A program made the position numbers and the translations under genes. This document shows, one piece after another, positions 58,001 through 64,000 of a DNA stretch of 64,000 bases. Location: assembly GCA_029891345.1 (NCBI GenBank), contig CM057009.1, positions 91,683,416 to 91,747,415 on the forward strand, given 5' to 3'. Source of the DNA: Dryococelus australis. Lineage: Eukaryota; Arthropoda; Insecta; Phasmatodea; Phasmatidae. The notes below the pieces were generated by a model that did not search any database, was not told the origin of the DNA, and saw only the letters and a list, made by a program, of their open reading frames with translations. Numbering within the stretch: position 1 is the first letter of the stretch; each line of letters opens with the position of its first letter.

Positions 58001-59500
58001 TAAGTTAAGAGCCCCCCAAAAGACGGGTGGGCCAAAAACAGGCTGCGGAGGCAAAATAAAATGGTTCTAAAATAGTTAGATGACCAAAACAACAATACTA
58101 GTAAAAGCAATAGTGAAACCCCTGCAGGACACACAGCGCACATCCATCTGGCACAAACTCAGAGAAGAGACTGCCCAATGCCTGTCGGAAGCAGACCACT
58201 TGCGCGCTGCAAAGATGTTACATGAGCATAGATGAAAATAGTATGGAACAATACGAACACATGAAATCATTATAACGTGCACAGGATTGCACTGCCAAAT
58301 CCTCATACAAAACAATATTTAAATTTACCAGCCCTTCAAATTACAACATGCACAGGCATACACTGCAAAATTATATTCCAAAAAAAAATCCTTAAAACTA
58401 ACAAAATCCAATCACAAAGGGGTGCACAGGAGTACACGGAAAAGAGACTTATACAAAGAAAATACTCAACACAAGCTAGAACATCCCTTGTGGTGCTCAC
58501 GCAACCACATCACATGTATATGACTCGTACACGAGTAACCCGTGGCAGCCTTATGCCAGATGAGGGACGAGGCCTGGTGATAATACAAATAATTTAAGGA
58601 GAATGAGTTAAAATATATTTAATTAAAATCTGTTATTTGGGTAAAGTCATTAACACATGTTTTATATTTTTATTGTTGAACTGTTAAACATCTTTTGTTT
58701 AGCGTGATGTAATGCATTTTTCCAAAGTTATTACAGAATGATATTTTGGGCTCAAGTAAAGGGATAGAGTTTGTTAACCAATTTTAATCTAAAAATTGGA
58801 CTTACTTTTCGTAATTTACTATGTACAAAATTCCATTAAATTTGGTTAAGCTATAACACAGTTGGGGTACACAAATGCAGATAGGTAGGTAACGTTACAA
58901 TATGTTAAAATTCCATGCTCCCTAGGTACTCTCAGCTTTACAAATGTGGTTGAAATAAATTTTAGTTTTGGATTTATCATGATTTGTTTCAGAAATTTAT
59001 AATCGCCATCATTTTGCACTATCAAGTGATGCTTTACTAAACCTGACCTCTTTGTTCTTCTCTGTCATACCACTAGTTATATAGAGTGTTTTGGGAACTG
59101 GTGTAATGGTTCTTCAGGTACAGTACAAACACAGTAAAGTGCCTACCAACTTAGCTGGCAGGCAGTGAGGAAGCTAAGTACTGGTACCTTATTATTTCTG
59201 CATATTAATAGTGATTTTTCCAATTAGAATGCCAGTTTAACTTCTGACTGATGTTTTAATAATGGGCATACTATTTGTTTCTGCCATTACTTAAATTCTT
59301 GGAATATCAGTCTTACCTCAACAACTGCCACCAACCAATTAAGGTGCAGAGCACTGTATTATTCTGTTAAATTGTCTGTCACTACATAATGTTAAGCTCT
59401 CAGTATAAAAACTGAATTAATAATTTAAACTGATCCTTTTATACATATGTAGATAACTAAATGTTGTATGTTCATTATTGAAAATGTGTCTGCTGTGTGA
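55073..59500. other. Unassigned AT-rich sequence
   Basis: About 4.4 kb with only short motif-free open frames. A slightly GC-richer block at 57590-58580 has weak 9-base inverted ends (caccaggcc/ggcctggtg), which I do not consider sufficient for an element call. Confidence 0.45.
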
Positions 59501-59518
59501 TGCCCGAGCGGTCTAGGG
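59501..59518 (+). other. tRNA-Leu/Ser-like A-box fragment
   Basis: tgcccgagcggtctaggg resembles the D-arm start of type II tRNAs. No B box follows within about 100 bases, so it is at most a truncated SINE or tRNA pseudogene head. Confidence 0.35.
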
Positions 59519-60339
59519 TTGAGTACAAACACTCAATAAGAAATAATCTAAGTCACTTTAACAATTTTAATTAAATCAAACTATGAAATGGTTACACTTT
59601 TAATTATACATCTACTTACTTAACAATGTGGCGGAAAACGACATGGGAATTGTTAATATAAAATAAAATAATGTTAGAAGCATTAACATGATATAGCCAC
59701 AATGGTGAAGGAGAGTGGAAGCGCAGTGCATCTTAGGCGAGTTGTCCCAGGCGGTGGTGTACAGTCTCTGGCGTCCTCTGCTAAGGTCTCTCTTCTTCAG
59801 GCCATACATGGCATAATAAAGCAACATGAGTGTAGTGGAGAGAAGTCTTTCTCCACCAAGAAGTCGCACATGAGCAGTCTCTCAGCAATGAGATGCCATG
59901 GCGAGAAGAGTTGCCAACCAATGAGAGAGCAAGGTTAGGGCATCAACCAATGAACTGGAACTTTGCACATGGCCCCAAAGTGTGGTATTGAAATTATTTG
60001 ATGGGGGAATAGCGCACGATACAGCGCATGATTCCAGGAATCATGGGACGAAAATATCGTGAAAAACAGGATGTATTTCCCATCAAAAGTGGTTAGCAAT
60101 TTCAGTCACGTGGTGCTGAAATCACTGCAGGCAGTATTAGAGCGGATACAGCTTCCTGTTGCAGGCACCACAGAACCTGATAAGTTGCGAAAATACTTCA
60201 CTTAAATGTTCTCTCTTTGAACTGGAAAGCTTGCAGAGTGCCCACAGCACTACAGCTGTATCAAAACTCCAAAAAAAAAAATAGTATTATACCATTCTAC
60301 TGCAGTAGAATACAAAAGTTGTTCAGTAATAATGAATTT
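59519..60339. other. Unassigned sequence
   Basis: No gene is recognised. A small palindrome (gattccaggaatc) lies at about 60029-60041. Confidence 0.4.
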
Positions 60340-60800
60340 TAAATGGAGCACAAAGGGAATGGGGGACAGGCACCTGCCAGCCACCATGTTGCAACATCAC
60401 CCAACCACCATAATGGATCTAAAAATTGAAAAAAAAAAAGTTTAGAAATTTTTTTTACACATCTAAAAAATCGTAAAAGTTTAAAAATTTTGCTAACATT
60501 TGAGGGAAAAAATTAAAGACTTACTTGGGAGGTCTAGGGTTCTATGGCAGATAGCGTGAAAGGGATAGGGGGACTGGAGCCAGAGCTGAAAGACTGCCAT
60601 GTTGTGAAGTCACCCGACTACCATATTGGAACTAGTTGACCTGGACCTCGCGACCATAGCTTTGACCCTATGTCCATGACCTTGAATGACCTTGAATCCA
60701 AAATTTTTGCAAAAGGTTTTATTTATATTATTTTCCAAAAAAAATTTGGAAAAATGTTGTATAAAACATTTCAAAACTTACATTCAGGAGGTGTGGCGTT
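60340..60800 (+). repeat. Two diverged tandem units of a satellite-like repeat
   Basis: Blocks 60350-60420 and 60555-60632 share gggggac.gg, ccatgttg...cacccgac/aaccaccat and a following A/T-rich arm. The words acttac...ggaggt recur at about 60517 and 60777, giving a period of 205-260 bases. Short gaccttgaatgaccttgaat repeats lie within the second unit. Confidence 0.55.
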
Positions 60801-61320
60801 TGGTGGCTGATGAACCAATCATTGACTAAGCTCCCAACCTGAAGACCAGTAGACGAGTGGCCCCCCCTCCACCAACTCCTCCAATTTTTAATGGCTGATT
60901 ACTTGTGTTTGCTTTACCCCCTCCTCTCCCTCCAAATTCTTTTTGGCTTTCCTTTGCCATCTTCTCCACCCCAATCACTGCCAGTTCTCATTATAAATTC
61001 AATTGTCCTCATTCTCCATCCCTCCACCCATCTGACATTTTATTGGTTTTACATCACACCCGGCCCCCGCCCCCTCATCCCTTTCGCATCATTTTCTCAC
61101 ACTTTCACTCCACACACCCCACCCTTTAGCCCTCCTCAAGGTGCCATCCCTCCCATCTCTCCAATCAATTTAGCTTGTTCTTCATTGGGATTTTATTTCT
61201 GTTCCTTCTCATCCCACCACTATAGTCCGACCAATTATTCACCCTCGCTTAATCCCTTACCACTACCATTCTTGTTTTCAGCATTGTGCACCAGAGTGCA
61301 CTAGTGAGGGGGAAGTAGTA
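60801..61320 (+). other. Pyrimidine-rich tract, about 430 bp
   Basis: From about 60860 the plus strand is dominated by C and T (ccccctcc, tctccctcc, cccccgccccctc). This makes a 137-codon frame at 60891-61304 open by composition; its product is Ser/Pro/Leu/Phe-rich with no domain. I treat it as strand-asymmetric non-coding sequence. Confidence 0.5.
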
Positions 61321-61569
61321 AGTGTGAACAATGTCACCCCTTGGCACAGTTTCTCATCTGATGCGAGAGATGACAGATCGCACTCACTTCCTTGGTGTTT
61401 TCAGCATTCAGTCTGGTAGGTTATTTTTTATGTTCATATCTTCCATCAAATTCTGCAGGGTATTATCAAACGTGCTCGCAGTTACACATACATTTCCCCA
61501 CAAAAGTAAAAACTCTGCCTAAAATTTTGAATACTAGTTCGGACCAGTGAGCTATTGGAGTGTATGTAC

Positions 61570-62452
61570 AGGATGCGGAAAAACTTTTTTTCGTAATTGG
61601 AAGGCGTGTTAGAGGGCACAAAAACAAGTATTGTGAACATAGGAACCATAGGTCTGCTGTGATTAGTTTCGGCGCCACACACTATTTGCTGCTGTGCTGT
61701 CCATGCGACCATCATTACCAGAAGTCAGGCAATTCGCAGATACGGGCTGCACTACACCAATCTATGGTCAAAACTAAGTAGAAAATATTCTTTGTTAAAA
61801 ATGTAATGGCCTTAGTTTACGAGAAAAACAACATAAAATAAATTAAACAACTTCACTCCACGGTAAGCACAGCGTACATCATCAACATACAAAATGTTGA
61901 AATGCCATAACAGGTGTTGGAAGTTTGCTCTGCTAATAGTGATGCACTTTTTCGTATGCTGTTTGCATGTAGCAAGCATGGAGCTTGGCCACCGGATGCA
62001 CCCATGTCCATTTCCATGTTACAGTACTCACTGCTTGTACTCCATGGCCTTCTTGGCACCACTGATTTCTGCTCTTTCCCTTGTCCTATGTCTTACGATG
62101 ATACATTAATAACGGCATTGCCACATCACTTCACCCTTATCTGATTGGGATACCACATGCTTTCCTACAGTGGTTTTTAGAACTTTCCTGGTGATTTTCT
62201 CATAAACGAAGCTTCTAATGAATTTTTTGGTAAGAGCATTTTCTACTTAGTTTTGGCCATAGATTCGTGTGGTGCAGTCAATATCCGTGAATTACTTGAC
62301 ATCTGGTAATGATGGTAGTGCAGCAAGCACCACAGCAAATAGCGTGTAGCGCCAAAACTAATCACCACAGATAGGTTCACAATACTTGTTTTTTGTGCCC
62401 TCTAACACTCCTCTCAGTAACAAAATGAAATTTTTCTGCACCCAGTATAAAG
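61570..62452. repeat. Large inverted repeat, 260-bp arms with a 360-bp spacer
   Basis: The left arm 61570-61830 and the reverse complement of 62191-62452 share gtgttagagggcacaaaaa.., caagtattgtgaac, ctatttgctg, catcattaccaga.gtca and aaactaagtagaaaat, at roughly 75-80% by eye. Both arms also read AEK...FV...RVRGHK in their own sense strand. The spacer contains no recognised gene. It may be two head-to-head copies of one repeat or a fold-back transposon. Confidence 0.7.
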
Positions 62453-62759
62453 ATTAAGTGTTTGTGTGATAGTATGCTTATGATCAACATCCAGACTTCA
62501 CCTTTGGTGGTACCATCGTTGACTCCAGTTGGACTCCCTACATTGTTGTCAAATTTATTCACAAACCATTGAGGTAGGGACCTTGGAACTTGGAATGTAT
62601 GAACGCAACTCGAGTGATACAGTAGTATCATCTGTGTTCTTCTCAACCATCAATCCACTGTTCCATCAACTTTTAAATATTTCAATCAATCTCTCCAAAT
62701 GAGAATAGATGCTAGTCAACCCAATGTCCCAAACACCCAGACCAACCAACAAGATGGCA
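62453..62759. other. Unassigned sequence
   Basis: No feature is recognised between the inverted repeat and the minisatellite. Confidence 0.4.
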
Positions 62760-63235
62760 ATCATACCTCGATAAATACCCACAAATAATACCTCAAAAAA
62801 CATACCTCCAAAGTTGTAACTAAAAAAAAACCCCTTAAAAATGAATACTTCTAAATTCATACTCGAAAATCACACCCTCAAAATTTATACCTTCATTCAT
62901 ACCTCAAAAATCATATAAAAAATAACTTCATAAACGTACCTCAAAATTTATACCTCAAAAATATTCCTCGGAATTCATCCATAAAAAACACCCCAAATTC
63001 ATAGCCCCAATAATGTACCACAAAAAATATACCTCAAAAATTATACCTCAAGAAGTGTATCTCAAAAATCATACCTCAGAAATAATATCTCAAATATCAT
63101 ACCACAAAAAATATATATGAAAAATCGTACTTTAAAAAATATAATTCAATTATCATACATCAAAAACCATGCAGCAAAAATTATACCTCATAAAGATACT
63201 CAAAAATAATTTATTCCCAAAATATATTCCTCAGT
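62760..63235 (+). repeat. Degenerate minisatellite, unit about 16 bp (ATACCTCAAAAATTAT)
   Basis: The word acctcaaaaat and variants (acctcagaaat, tatctcaaaaat, accacaaaaaat) recur about every 14-18 bases, roughly 25-30 times. The plus strand of the tract is strikingly poor in G. It decays at both edges. Confidence 0.75.
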
Positions 63236-63814
63236 TTATTTGTTTGTCAAATAAAAATGATCTAACTTTAAATACCCTGAGAAAGTTTTACTTTGATTGG
63301 ATTATAGCCCTCCTTCTCCACTTGCTCGCAATAATTTTACCTAAGAAAAAAGCAGTAGGGAATGGTTCAAAAATGAAACACTCTCTATTACGCATGCATC
63401 AATTTACTTTTATTTGCGTATTTCATACACTTCAACTTTACATCAGATGATAGCGGATCATGGATAGTAGCTAATGGTTTCATTTGATGTAACGCCTTTC
63501 CTTCACTTTATCGATGGTTGAAGAAATCTCTTCAACCTTGTTGCAGGTCAGTCAAATGTTAGAGCATATAAACAAGTTCATTCGTGTCGTCTGGGAATAC
63601 ATAGTGAGCCTTCTTGTCTTCCGTCTTCAAGTCACATGTGGCAACCAACTTGTTGGAGAGATATGTCAGAACATGGGGAAAACTTCCCTCACCTTCACTG
63701 CGAAGTTTCTCTCCATTACCGTCTTCATCGCCTTTCGTTTTTCAGCACAGAGTTTCCTATCCGTAAGAGTTGAAACATGGTTGGCGGTATTAGTCTGCGT
63801 AGATATGGTGCTAT
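63236..63814. other. Unassigned sequence with a minus-strand coding-like patch
   Basis: On the minus strand at about 63755-63580 a 58-codon open stretch reads SFPHVLTYLSNKLVATCDLK then TEDKKAHYVFPDDTNELVYM, with amino-acid composition more protein-like than other short frames here. I do not recognise it. The antisense frame (63514-63816, 100 codons) is also open. Confidence 0.3.
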
Positions 63815-64000
63815 AGGCTGTTCACGGTAAAGTGAGCACTTTGAAAGCACTCTCATTGTATTAATATCAGACTTGCACTCACATTGTAACACATGCGTAA
63901 CACGTGTATGGACAGAAATAATTAAACCACATAAGATTTTCCCCTGGAATTATACATTTATTTCAACATCTGAAAGTACGTGCAAAGAGGAATTCAGTGA
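63815..64000 (+). mobile_element. Second copy of the 54654 MITE-like element, cut by the window end
   Basis: AGGCTGTTCACGGTAAAGTG then AGCACTTT repeats the left TIR of the element at 54654 with two differences. The interior does not clearly match, so it may be a relative sharing only its ends. Confidence 0.55.

Noticed and set aside
57598..58581. Possible element with ends caccaggcc/ggcctggtg
   Set aside because: Only nine bases match and the inner sequence diverges at once; this can occur by chance in a window of this size.
60891..61304. 137-codon frame as a gene
   Set aside because: The strand is almost pure pyrimidine over long parts, which keeps the frame open; the product is low-complexity Ser/Pro/Leu/Phe with no motif.

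Overview
Kind of sequence. This is AT-rich animal nuclear DNA with no recognisable host gene, no rRNA and no intact tRNA gene. It is a graveyard of nested, mostly broken transposable elements. The mix points to an arthropod, probably an insect or crustacean with a large genome. It includes Ty3/Gypsy elements with about 2-kb LTRs and tRNA-Lys-type primer sites, a Ty1/Copia element, two Tc1-like elements, a hAT end, DDE transposase families of the kind common in arthropods and cnidarians, a FLYWCH/MULE piece and a Polinton-type DNA polymerase B piece. The species cannot be fixed from the sequence. Every coding element seen carries stops or frameshifts, so I see nothing here that is likely to be autonomous. 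Layout. 1-413 is the end of a hAT element inserted in an LTR. 414-7070 is Gypsy element A on the minus strand: 3' LTR piece, polypurine tract, gag and protease but no reverse transcriptase, Lys primer site and a 2-kb 5' LTR. 7109-7184 is a tRNA-derived SINE head. 8108-8545 is a transposase relic. 9071-9500 is a dispersed repeat whose second copy (16181-17843) is split by a Tc1-like element. 9996-11874 is a 1.9-kb element with inverted ends and no visible gene. 12966-14281 is a second Tc1-like element. 17983-20217 is an LTR fragment of the Gypsy B family, and 21012-22945 is an LTR copy of the Gypsy C family. 22950-24014 is an old transposase relic. 24080-31668 is LTR element D with a fold-back MITE in its left LTR and a 5.0-kb DDE transposon (26625-31626) in its right LTR. 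33900-37266 is Gypsy element B (LTR plus gag), abutting a Copia pol gene and LTR (37267-40513). 40514-45600 holds a short-motif repeat field, a possible SINE, a FLYWCH/MULE piece and the DNA polymerase B piece. 45818-47150 is an inverted Copia LTR fused to Gypsy element C (47151-54004), the most complete element: gag with a PHD-like finger, protease, RT, RNase H, integrase and a 1.86-kb 3' LTR. 54654-55072 is a MITE with a second copy starting at 63815. 60340-63235 holds satellites, a pyrimidine-rich tract, a large inverted repeat and a minisatellite. How the parts relate. The three Gypsy lineages share an unusual gag plan, with PHD-like zinc fingers ahead of the capsid region. Two of them share the Lys primer site, and A, B and the 18-20 kb LTR share a CCAAT-TATA promoter and traces of a common reading frame inside the LTR. 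Several nestings come with an uninterrupted second copy of the host repeat in the same window, which fixes insertion boundaries independently. The strongest leads are the PHD-like fingers in gag, the reading frame inside the LTR, the 5-kb DDE transposon with a probable 4-bp target duplication, the DNA polymerase B relic, and the 1.9-kb element with 29-bp inverted ends. All boundaries and family calls come from reading by eye and have not been checked against any database.
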